Below, in pieces: positions 7,562 to 14,860 of a stretch of 64,000 nt of DNA. Position 1 is the stretch's first letter. Each line of letters opens with the position of its first letter. The notes under the pieces are model-generated. The model was not told the DNA's origin. It saw only the letters and a list, made by a program, of their open reading frames with translations, and ran no database searches. The DNA is from Bacillota bacterium (GTDB lineage Bacteria > Bacillota > Clostridia > Lachnospirales > Lachnospiraceae), in the NCBI GenBank assembly GCA_023436065.1, contig JAEZKU010000064.1, positions 1 to 64,000 of the forward strand. Reading direction: 5' to 3'. Both the position numbers and the translations under genes were made by a program.

Positions 7562-9046
7562 ATGGAGATTAAGAAAAACTATATCAATGGTGAATGGGTT
7601 CCGGCACTTTCCGGAAAAACCAGAAAAATAATCAATCCCGCCAACTGTGAAGTGATTGCAGAGACAGCAGAAGGTGGGGAGGAGGATGCAAGGCTTGCAA
7701 TTGCCGCAGCCAAGGCCGCCTTCTACGATACCGGTACCTGGCGGAGAATGGATTCACAAAAGCGTTCGGATATCATTTTACAAATTGCTGAATTGATGGA
7801 GAAAAGAAGAGAGGAGCTGATCAGAACAGATACCCTTGATAATGGAAAGCCCTTAAGAGAAGCGGAGGGTGATGTGGATGATGCCATCCATTGCTTTAAG
7901 TATTATGCAGGGTTGATTAAGACTCCCTATGGTGGTGTATATGATGTGAATTCCAACTTTGGTGAGATGCACTCTTATACCATTCATGAACCTGTGGGAG
8001 TATGTGGTCAGATTACCCCCTGGAACTATCCGTTACTGATGGCGGTATGGAAGATTGCTCCCGCACTCAGTGCCGGAAATTGCATCGTATTTAAGCCCAG
8101 TACCAATACACCGCTATCCTCCGTAATCTTATTTGAGATCATAGATGAGGTGGGATTGCCAAAAGGAACTGTTAATCTGGTCATGGGTGCCGGAGGTACG
8201 GTTGGTCATGAGATTGCAGTCAGTCATGACGTAGATATGGTGACCTTTACCGGAAGCACGGAGGTTGGTCAGGATATTGCTAGGGCAGCCATCGGGAATC
8301 TGAAGAAGGTCGGTCTTGAGTTAGGCGGAAAATCGCCAAATATCATCTTTGCGGATGCGGACTTTGAAGGAGCTATAGAGTGGGCTATGATTGGTATCTT
8401 CTTTAATCAGGGGGAGGTATGTTCGGCTGGTTCCAGAATCATCATAGAGGAAAGCATCAAGGATAAATTTGTTGCCAGACTGGCAGAGAGGGCTAATGCC
8501 ATGACCCTTGGTAACGGATTGGATAATCCGGATATGGGGCCCTTGGTATCCGAAGCCCATATGAACACGGTATTAAAATACATTGAGACAGCCAAAGCGG
8601 AGGGAGCCACCTGTGTCTGTGGAGGATACCGTTATACGGAGGGAGAATGTGCAAAGGGCTATTATATCAGACCTACCATCTTTGATAATTGTACCTCTGA
8701 TATGACAATTGTAAAGGAAGAGGTCTTTGGACCGGTGGTCACCATTCAAACCTTCCGAACGGAGGAAGAAGCCATAAATCTGGCCAATGATACCATCTAC
8801 GGTCTTGCAGGTGCGGTCTTTACCACGGATGGGGCCAGAGCCTTACGTGTCATCAAAGAAATCAGGGCCGGCATTACCTGGATTAATTGCTACAATCCTA
8901 CCTATAATGAAGCACCCTGGGGTGGCTATAAGATGAGTGGTTATGGCAGAGAGCTTGGCATTCACGGACTGCAGGAATATCAGGAGATAAAGCAGGTGAA
9001 TATTAATCTTCGTCCGGGTATCGTAGGCTGGTATGAAGAAAGGTAA
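7562..9046 (+). CDS. Aldehyde dehydrogenase, probably 4-aminobutanal dehydrogenase
   Basis: A 494-residue NAD(P)-dependent aldehyde dehydrogenase of the betaine/aminoaldehyde group. The catalytic cysteine is C287 (NQGEVCSAG), the general base E253 (LELGGKSPN), and TPWNYP and FTGSTEVG mark the active site and cofactor fold. Between a putrescine and a GABA aminotransferase it most likely oxidises 4-aminobutanal to GABA. Overall resemblance is also to GbsA/BetB, so betaine aldehyde use is not excluded. The ATG at 7562 is 7 nt after GGAGG; an in-frame TTG at 7556 touches that site. It starts 11 bases after the patA stop. Confidence 0.85.
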   Translation: MEIKKNYINGEWVPALSGKTRKIINPANCEVIAETAEGGEEDARLAIAAAKAAFYDTGTWRRMDSQKRSDIILQIAELMEKRREELIRTDTLDNGKPLREAEGDVDDAIHCFKYYAGLIKTPYGGVYDVNSNFGEMHSYTIHEPVGVCGQITPWNYPLLMAVWKIAPALSAGNCIVFKPSTNTPLSSVILFEIIDEVGLPKGTVNLVMGAGGTVGHEIAVSHDVDMVTFTGSTEVGQDIARAAIGNLKKVGLELGGKSPNIIFADADFEGAIEWAMIGIFFNQGEVCSAGSRIIIEESIKDKFVARLAERANAMTLGNGLDNPDMGPLVSEAHMNTVLKYIETAKAEGATCVCGGYRYTEGECAKGYYIRPTIFDNCTSDMTIVKEEVFGPVVTIQTFRTEEEAINLANDTIYGLAGAVFTTDGARALRVIKEIRAGITWINCYNPTYNEAPWGGYKMSGYGRELGIHGLQEYQEIKQVNINLRPGIVGWYEER

Positions 9047-9058
9047 GCCGGTAGAATT

Positions 9059-10177
9059 ATGAAGCAATTTCGAATCAACACAACAATCCAACTTTATGAC
9101 AGTGCGAAAGAATTTTGCGAAGCCTTTCAGGTGGGTAAGGATGACCTAATCCTGACCCGTAAGGATACCTATGAGAGCTACCTTAGGGGTCACACCGGAG
9201 AAGCGACTGTAATTGATTTTCGTAAATATGGTTCCGGTGAGCCAACGGACAGAATGGTGGAAGCAATCCAAAGAGATCTAATGGAGGTTACCTATAGCAG
9301 GGTGATTGCTATAGGCGGGGGCTCCGTATTGGATGTCGGTAAGCTGTTTGTACTAAGTAATTATTCACCGGCACAGGAACTGTTCGAGCGTAAGCTTGCC
9401 TTAGTCAAGGAGAAAGAGTTCATAGCCATACCCACCACCTGCGGTACAGGCAGTGAGGTAACGAATATATCTGTATTAGAACTGCTTGGCAAAAATACAA
9501 AGCTTGGTCTGGCAGCAGATGAATTGTTTGCCGATTATGCGATCCTGATTCCGGAGCTACTACATACACTTCCCTTTCAGAGCTTTGCTACCAGCTCCAT
9601 CGATGCCTTTGTGCATGCTTTGGAAGCCTATCTCTCTCCGAAGGCCAATGATTTCACAAGGATGTTTTCTGTGGAAGCAATGAAGCTGATTCTGAGGGGT
9701 TATCAACAGATTGCTGCAGAAGGTGAGAAAGGCAGATACCCTCTCATGAAGGATTTTCTGATGGCAAGCACCTATGCGGGAATTGCCTTTGGTAATGCTG
9801 GGGTAGCAGCCGTTCACGCCCTAAGCTATCCCCTTAGTAGTGCCTTTCATATTCCCCATGGAGAAGCAAACTATGCCATCCTCTGGGGAGTCCTATGGAG
9901 ATATAATAGTTTACAACCCCAAGGGGCAATCAGGAAGTTAAACCTGCTATTGGCAGATCAGTTGGGGTGCAAAGAAGAAAAGCTTTATGAGGAGCTTAGG
10001 GGATTGTTCCGGATGATTCTTCCCGGAAAATCACTGAAGGAATATGGCACAACAAGAAGTATGTTAGAGAAATTTACGTCCTCCGTTCTCTGCAACCAGG
10101 GACGATTACTGGCTAATACATATGTCGAATTAAGTCATGCTGATATTTTGGCGATTTATGAGTATTTGTATGAATAG
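9059..10177 (+). CDS. 4-hydroxybutyrate dehydrogenase (iron-type alcohol dehydrogenase)
   Basis: A 372-residue group III metal-dependent alcohol dehydrogenase. It matches the Clostridium kluyveri 4-hydroxybutyrate dehydrogenase type along its length: RVIAIGGGSVLDVGKL, IPTTCGTGSEVTN, TSSIDAFVHALEAYLSP and IPHGEANY. Likely metal ligands are D182, H186, H253 and H267. It should reduce succinate semialdehyde, the product of GABA transamination, to 4-hydroxybutyrate with NADH. This gives the operon a fermentative end product rather than succinate. It begins 12 bases after the aldehyde dehydrogenase stop and precedes gabT. Confidence 0.87.
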   Translation: MKQFRINTTIQLYDSAKEFCEAFQVGKDDLILTRKDTYESYLRGHTGEATVIDFRKYGSGEPTDRMVEAIQRDLMEVTYSRVIAIGGGSVLDVGKLFVLSNYSPAQELFERKLALVKEKEFIAIPTTCGTGSEVTNISVLELLGKNTKLGLAADELFADYAILIPELLHTLPFQSFATSSIDAFVHALEAYLSPKANDFTRMFSVEAMKLILRGYQQIAAEGEKGRYPLMKDFLMASTYAGIAFGNAGVAAVHALSYPLSSAFHIPHGEANYAILWGVLWRYNSLQPQGAIRKLNLLLADQLGCKEEKLYEELRGLFRMILPGKSLKEYGTTRSMLEKFTSSVLCNQGRLLANTYVELSHADILAIYEYLYE

Positions 10178-10213
10178 TTTTCTAAGATCTCATTATGAAA
10201 AGAGGTTACTCGT

Positions 10214-11569
10214 ATGTTAAAAGATGCATTACCTAAGATTATCACTGATACCTTGCCGGGGCCGAAAGCAAAAGAGATCCTGAAGAGGAGAGAAGCTGCC
10301 ATACCTACTGCCATTCGCTGTATCTATCCCTGTGTCATCCAGCGAGGGGAAGGTGCTATGCTGGAGGATGTGGATGGCAATATATTTCTGGACTGGGTCG
10401 GGGGTGTTGGCGTCCTTAATGTGGGTTATAGTAAGCCGGAGTTGGTGGAGGCTGTGAAGCAACAGGCCGATCGCTACTTTCACACCATGATGAATATCGT
10501 TACCCATGAAGGCTATATCGCTCTTGCAGAGAAGATGAACCAGTTGGTCCCTGTCAGAGGAAGTTCAAGAAAGACAATGCTAGTGAATAGTGGTGCAGAG
10601 GCATTGGAAAATGCTGTGAAGGTTGCTAAGGGATATACCAAACGACCGAATATCATTGTTTTCTCCGGAGCCTTTCATGGAAGAACGAGCCTAACCATGG
10701 CCATGACTTCGAAAAAAGCATATTCCATAGGTATGGGGCCTTTTCCCGATGGTGTGTACCGGGCAGAATATCCTTATCTTTATCGGAAGCCCAAGGGTTT
10801 TACGGATGAAGAAGCAATAGAGTATTATATCAACGATCTGAAGAAGGTATTTGAAGAGTGCTCCCCGGCCAGTCATATCGCCGCTATTATTGTAGAGCCG
10901 GTTCAGGGAGAGGGAGGCTTTGTACCTGCTCCTTTTCCTTGGGTTAAGGCAGTAAGAAAAATATGTGATGACTATGGTATTCTGCTCATCGCAGATGAGG
11001 TTCAAAGCGGCTTTGGCAGATCCGGCAGGTTGTTTGTCTCTGATTATTGGAAGGAAGAGGGCTGTGCTCCGGATATGATAACCTCAGCGAAATCCATTGC
11101 CGGCGGCCTGCCACTGTCTGCGGTAACAGCAGGTGCCGAGATCTTTGACGGCATTCCCATGGGAATTCTCGGAGGTACCTACAGTGGCAATGCAGTAGCA
11201 TGCGCAGCAGCACTGAAGGTCCTGGAGGTAATTGAAAAAGATCATCTCCTTGATCGGACCCGTCAGATATCAGAACGTTGCTTTACCAGATTTGGCAGTT
11301 GGAAAGAGAAATATGAAGTGGTCGGTGACGTCAGAGGGATCGGTGCCATGCTTGGTATTGAATTCGTTACAAATAAAGAGACGAAGGAGCCAAATAGCGA
11401 GCTGGTAAACAAGCTGGTACAGGAATGTGCTTCAAAGGGGCTTATAATCGAGAGTGCCGGAACTTATCATAATGTCATTCGCTTTCTGTGCCCGCTTGTC
11501 GTGACGGATGAGCAGCTGGAGGCAGGTTTTAAAATACTGGAAAGGGCAATCGAAGCAATGACAGCATAG
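10214..11569 (+). CDS. gabT: 4-aminobutyrate aminotransferase
   Basis: A 451-residue class III PLP aminotransferase converting GABA and 2-oxoglutarate to succinate semialdehyde and glutamate. Key residues are the PLP lysine K293 (SAKSIAGGLPL), D261 (ADEVQSGFGRSG) and VNSGAEALENAVK for phosphate binding. It differs from PatA in lacking the N-terminal helical extension. As last gene before a strong bidirectional terminator it closes the operon. Its order after the 4-hydroxybutyrate dehydrogenase does not follow pathway order, but the chemistry connects. Ornithine or another omega-amino acid is a less likely substrate. Confidence 0.87.
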   Translation: MLKDALPKIITDTLPGPKAKEILKRREAAIPTAIRCIYPCVIQRGEGAMLEDVDGNIFLDWVGGVGVLNVGYSKPELVEAVKQQADRYFHTMMNIVTHEGYIALAEKMNQLVPVRGSSRKTMLVNSGAEALENAVKVAKGYTKRPNIIVFSGAFHGRTSLTMAMTSKKAYSIGMGPFPDGVYRAEYPYLYRKPKGFTDEEAIEYYINDLKKVFEECSPASHIAAIIVEPVQGEGGFVPAPFPWVKAVRKICDDYGILLIADEVQSGFGRSGRLFVSDYWKEEGCAPDMITSAKSIAGGLPLSAVTAGAEIFDGIPMGILGGTYSGNAVACAAALKVLEVIEKDHLLDRTRQISERCFTRFGSWKEKYEVVGDVRGIGAMLGIEFVTNKETKEPNSELVNKLVQECASKGLIIESAGTYHNVIRFLCPLVVTDEQLEAGFKILERAIEAMTA

Positions 11570-11594
11570 CATGATAGAGATTGAACAATAATAA

Positions 11595-11686
11595 ATGAGC
11601 ACCTCACAGTCCAAAGTGAACCCCAAAGGTTAGAGAAACACTAACCTTTGGGGTTCACTTCAGACTGTGAAGGTGCTCATTTTTTG
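11595..11686. terminator. Long bidirectional terminator
   Basis: An inverted repeat with arms of about 38 nt, nearly perfect (ATGAGCACCT and AGGTGCTCAT at the outer ends, CCAAAGGTTAG and CTAACCTTTGG at the loop), lies between the convergent gabT and NlpC/P60 genes. A T-run follows on the plus strand, with A-rich sequence at the opposite base. Confidence 0.85.
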
Positions 11687-11702
11687 GTTCTATTGATCAA
11701 AA

Positions 11703-12143
11703 TTAGTCCAAATAACTGACAGCTTTATAGGGTTCGCGATAATCATATTTCGATATTTTGATTCCTGATTTCGGACTACTGGCATGAACCACCTCTTTTT
11801 TTCCGATATATAGAGCAACATGATTGATCTGATCATTTTTCGTATAGAATATCAGATCACCGGGCTGGATATCATTTAGGGGAACACTTTTCCCGCCTTT
11901 TGCCTGTTCTCTGGCAGTTCGTGGCAGTTTAATTCCTTTACTCTTAAATACGGATTGTGTGAAGCCGGAGCAATCCGTACCTTTTGTCAGACTGGTTCCT
12001 CCATAGACATAAGGATTCCCTTTGAATTGTAAAGCATATGCGCAAATTTCTTCCCTTAAGGAGGAACTGTCCTTGTCATCCTTCTTTGACGTTTTGGATA
12101 CTTTAGGTTTGCTTGTGTTTTTTTTAATAACGCTAAATTTCAT
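11703..12143 (-). CDS. NlpC/P60 peptidoglycan hydrolase domain protein
   Basis: A 146-residue protein that is almost entirely one NlpC/P60 domain (from about residue 35), the cysteine peptidase fold that cuts D-gamma-glutamyl-diaminopimelate bonds in cell wall peptides. The catalytic triad is visible as C58 (GTDCSGF), H108 (NHVALYIG) and H120 (VVHASSP). The first 30 residues are Lys/Ser rich and polar. I see no signal peptide or membrane segment, unusual for a wall hydrolase. It may be released by lysis, act in the mother cell or spore, or start further upstream. It stands alone between a bidirectional terminator and a divergent gene. Confidence 0.8.
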   Translation of the reverse strand: MKFSVIKKNTSKPKVSKTSKKDDKDSSSLREEICAYALQFKGNPYVYGGTSLTKGTDCSGFTQSVFKSKGIKLPRTAREQAKGGKSVPLNDIQPGDLIFYTKNDQINHVALYIGKKEVVHASSPKSGIKISKYDYREPYKAVSYLD

Positions 12144-12224
12144 ATCGAAATTCTCACTTCTTTCAGGTACTATAATAAAAGGTATTAGTGAAGTTTAAAT
12201 GTTTTCGATATTATTTTATGTTTT

Positions 12225-12253
12225 TCGACATAAATTGTTACATGTTTTATGAT
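12225..12253 (+). promoter_or_regulatory. Promoter for the DUF434 gene leader
   Basis: TCGACA at 12225-12230, a 17-bp spacer and TATGAT at 12248-12253. A start near 12260 would give a leader of about 265 nt before the ATG at 12526. Only the spacing and -10 are good, so this is a moderate call. Confidence 0.45.
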
Positions 12254-12300
12254 AAGGTATTGGATATAAGCTATTAGAGAAGCTTCTTATTACAATAATC

Positions 12301-12383
12301 ATAGGAGTAACCTATTAACCTGGATAGCAGAAAAAGCTGATACAAAGACTTTCCAAAGGAAATCGGATAATCTGCATAGCCAG
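12301..12383 (+). promoter_or_regulatory. Structured 5' leader, unrecognised RNA element
   Basis: Within the otherwise geneless 12144-12525 stretch, a hairpin ATAGG-AGTAA-CCTAT (12301-12315) is followed by a composite stem. CTGG (12320-12323) pairs with CCAG (12380-12383), GCAGA (12327-12331) with TCTGC (12371-12375), and inside is GACTTTCC-AAA-GGAAATC (12347-12364) with one bulged base. ATA lies on both sides of the internal loop. I could not match it to a riboswitch consensus I know. No T-run follows. Confidence 0.45.
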
Positions 12384-12525
12384 AATTGCACCAAGACTAA
12401 GGGAAGCTAAAATAAGTTCAAGCATAAAGGTTAATACTCATAGATAATAAGGTTGAATTACGACAGGATGATTGAGGAACAGAAAGGTTAAGTACTGTAT
12501 AGGATACAGTGAGGTGGAGGTGAAT

Positions 12526-13230
12526 ATGTCACAATCCAGACGGGGCTTTGTCCCGACAGATGAAAAGGAATTCAATCCTGAAAGCATAGCTGTGCTTCGC
12601 AGGGCTCAGAAGGATATTCTGTATCTTCTGGAGCAGGGCTATAAGATCACACCGGCTTCTACCTTTGTCGGGAACCACTATAGGCTTTCGGAACGACAGA
12701 GGCTGGCGGTTGTCAGGGCGACCGCCGAGAAGAAGGTGCTTGCACTTCGTGAAGAGAAGAGGCTGAACCGGACAGAGGCTCCCAAGCAGGTGTTCATCGA
12801 TGGTTTTAATGTCATCATCACGCTGGAGGTCGCCCTCTCGAACTCCACCCTGATTCGATGTATGGATAAAACCATACGTGACTTGGCAGGACTTCGAGGA
12901 ACCTATCGAATCATCGACAAGACCGAGGAAGCAATCCGGCTCGTCGGAGAGGAATTAAGGTTTCTCGGCTGTGAAGAGGCAGTATTCTATCTGGATGCCC
13001 CGGTATCCAATTCCGGCAGGCTTAAGCAGAAGCTAATAGAGGTCCTGGAGCAGTATCCTTTTTGGACGAGGGTAGCGCTCACTGAGAATGCGGATGTGCT
13101 TCTTAAGAAGCTTGGAAATGTCATCACTCAGGATGCCATTATCCTAAATCAATGCGAATCCTGGATTAATCTGACGGCGGAAATCATCGGTGCACGACTC
13201 CCGGGGGTACACCCGGTGGAGCTGGATTGA
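12526..13230 (+). CDS. DUF434/DUF5616-type protein, possible PIN-like nuclease
   Basis: A 234-residue protein resembling the DUF434 family found in archaea and some Clostridia. No function is established that I know of. Residues 1-75 are a helical N-terminal part; from about 88 the sequence reads VFIDGFNVIITLEVALS, and FIDGFNV is the kind of opening seen in NYN/PIN nuclease folds. Further aspartates at D157, D190 and D203 (TQDAIIL) could complete an acidic metal site, but that is my inference. The ATG at 12526 is preceded by GGTGGAGG; an in-frame TTG at 12472 lacks a good site. A long structured leader precedes it, and murE follows with its own promoter. Confidence 0.7.
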   Translation: MSQSRRGFVPTDEKEFNPESIAVLRRAQKDILYLLEQGYKITPASTFVGNHYRLSERQRLAVVRATAEKKVLALREEKRLNRTEAPKQVFIDGFNVIITLEVALSNSTLIRCMDKTIRDLAGLRGTYRIIDKTEEAIRLVGEELRFLGCEEAVFYLDAPVSNSGRLKQKLIEVLEQYPFWTRVALTENADVLLKKLGNVITQDAIILNQCESWINLTAEIIGARLPGVHPVELD

Positions 13231-13265
13231 TTTGATCAGAGACTCGCATTGGTGGATACTTTTTC

Positions 13266-13295
13266 TTTACAAACAGGATAAGAAAAAGCTATAAT
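13266..13295 (+). promoter_or_regulatory. Promoter of murE
   Basis: TTTACA at 13266-13271, an 18-bp spacer and a perfect TATAAT at 13290-13295, about 75 bp before the murE start. Confidence 0.55.
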
Positions 13296-13369
13296 TAAGT
13301 TTGAGCCATCTTTGAAGAATATAGAGGAAGATGACAGAAGTTTTAATATGAGCAAAAGGAGGAATTCCC

Positions 13370-14836
13370 ATGAATTTGCTGAAAATGTTGGAAAAACTAG
13401 ATTATACATGCATATCTGGCAACGCAGACCAGGAAGTAACAGAACTGATTTATGACTCACGCAAGGTGGTACCCGGCTGTGTCTTTCTCTGTATTTCGGG
13501 AGCAGTCTATGACGGCCACAGCTTTGCAGCTGAAGCAATTGAAAAAGGAGCAGCGGCTATTGTCATCGAGAAGGAGATAGCTCTGTCAAAGGTTGGTACG
13601 GTTATTAAGGTGTCCGATACCAGACTGGCACTTGCCTATATGTCTGCGGCTTATTTCGGTTACCCGGCAGAGAAGCTTACAACCATCGGTGTGACAGGAA
13701 CCAAGGGAAAGACCACCACTACCTATATGATCAAGTCCATACTGGAGAACACGGGCAGAAAAGTCGGCTTAGTCGGGACGATCGAGACAATCATTGGAGA
13801 CAGGGTTATCCCGGCTAATAATACAACGCCGGAATCCTATACGCTACAGGAGACCTTTGCTGATATGGTTGCTGCGGGCTGCGAATGTGTCGTGATGGAG
13901 GTCTCTTCCCAGGGCCTGAAGCTGAATCGTGTTGCCGGCTTTACCTTTGACTATGGTATCTTCACTAATCTTGGTGAGGACCATATCGGAGGAGCGGAGC
14001 ATACGGATTTCAATGATTATCTGACCAGCAAAGCGAAGCTATTTCAGCAGTGCAAGTTAGGATTGGTGAACATCGATGACGAATATGCAGGGGAAATACT
14101 GAAGGGTCATACCTGTGAGGTTGAGACCTTCGGCTTTGACAAAAAGGCAGATATTAGGGCGGATCACATCAGTCTGGTACAAAAACCCGGCTTTCTTGGT
14201 ATTGCCTATGATGTGGACGGTTTGATGAAGCTGTCCGTCAATATGAATATACCCGGTAAATTTAATGTATATAACTCCCTTTGTGCGATATCTCTCTGCA
14301 GACATTTTAAGGTGAGCAATGAGGAGATCCTGCAAGCCCTGTCCCACGTAAATGTCAGAGGAAGGGTGGAGCTGGTTCCGGTTTCTGAGAACTTTAATGT
14401 CATGCTTGACTATGCACACAATGCCATGAGCCTAAAGAGTCTTCTTACTACCCTGAAGGAGTATCAGCCGAAGCGACTGGTCTGCCTGTTTGGGTGCGGC
14501 GGCAACCGCTCCAGAAGCAGACGCTTCGAGATGGGAGAGGTGTCCTCCACCATGGCGGATTTAACGATCGTGACTTCGGATAATCCAAGGTTTGAAGAGC
14601 CTCAGGATATATTAAATGATATTGTCGTTGGCGTGGAGAAGGGCCCCGGAAAATATATAGCGATCCTGGACCGAAAGGAAGCCATTCGTTATGCGATCGA
14701 GCATGCCGAAGAGGGTGATGTCATTGTCATTGCCGGAAAGGGGCATGAGGATTATCAGGAAATCAAGGGTGTGAAGTATCACATGGATGACAGAGAACTG
14801 ATCAGGGAGGCAGCCAATGAGGTGAATCACATCTAG
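13370..14836 (+). CDS. murE: UDP-MurNAc-tripeptide synthetase
   Basis: A 488-residue cytoplasmic Mur ligase that adds the third amino acid to the UDP-MurNAc-dipeptide at the expense of ATP. The P-loop is GVTGTKGKTTT (107-117), the central region carries NNTTPE, and the C-terminal domain carries DYAHN. The substrate motif is DNPR at 404-407, the form seen in meso-diaminopimelate ligases rather than L-lysine ligases. It lies outside the division cluster that starts at 29894, next to priA. AAGGAGG precedes the ATG. A Mur-like paralogue with another role is less likely. Confidence 0.9.
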   Translation: MNLLKMLEKLDYTCISGNADQEVTELIYDSRKVVPGCVFLCISGAVYDGHSFAAEAIEKGAAAIVIEKEIALSKVGTVIKVSDTRLALAYMSAAYFGYPAEKLTTIGVTGTKGKTTTTYMIKSILENTGRKVGLVGTIETIIGDRVIPANNTTPESYTLQETFADMVAAGCECVVMEVSSQGLKLNRVAGFTFDYGIFTNLGEDHIGGAEHTDFNDYLTSKAKLFQQCKLGLVNIDDEYAGEILKGHTCEVETFGFDKKADIRADHISLVQKPGFLGIAYDVDGLMKLSVNMNIPGKFNVYNSLCAISLCRHFKVSNEEILQALSHVNVRGRVELVPVSENFNVMLDYAHNAMSLKSLLTTLKEYQPKRLVCLFGCGGNRSRSRRFEMGEVSSTMADLTIVTSDNPRFEEPQDILNDIVVGVEKGPGKYIAILDRKEAIRYAIEHAEEGDVIVIAGKGHEDYQEIKGVKYHMDDRELIREAANEVNHI

Positions 14837-14860
14837 GAATATCATACGAAGGAGGCCCTT

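Noticed and set aside
12472..12525. N-terminal extension of the DUF434 protein from a TTG
   Set aside because: No ribosome site at the TTG, whereas GGTGGAGG lies just before the ATG at 12526.
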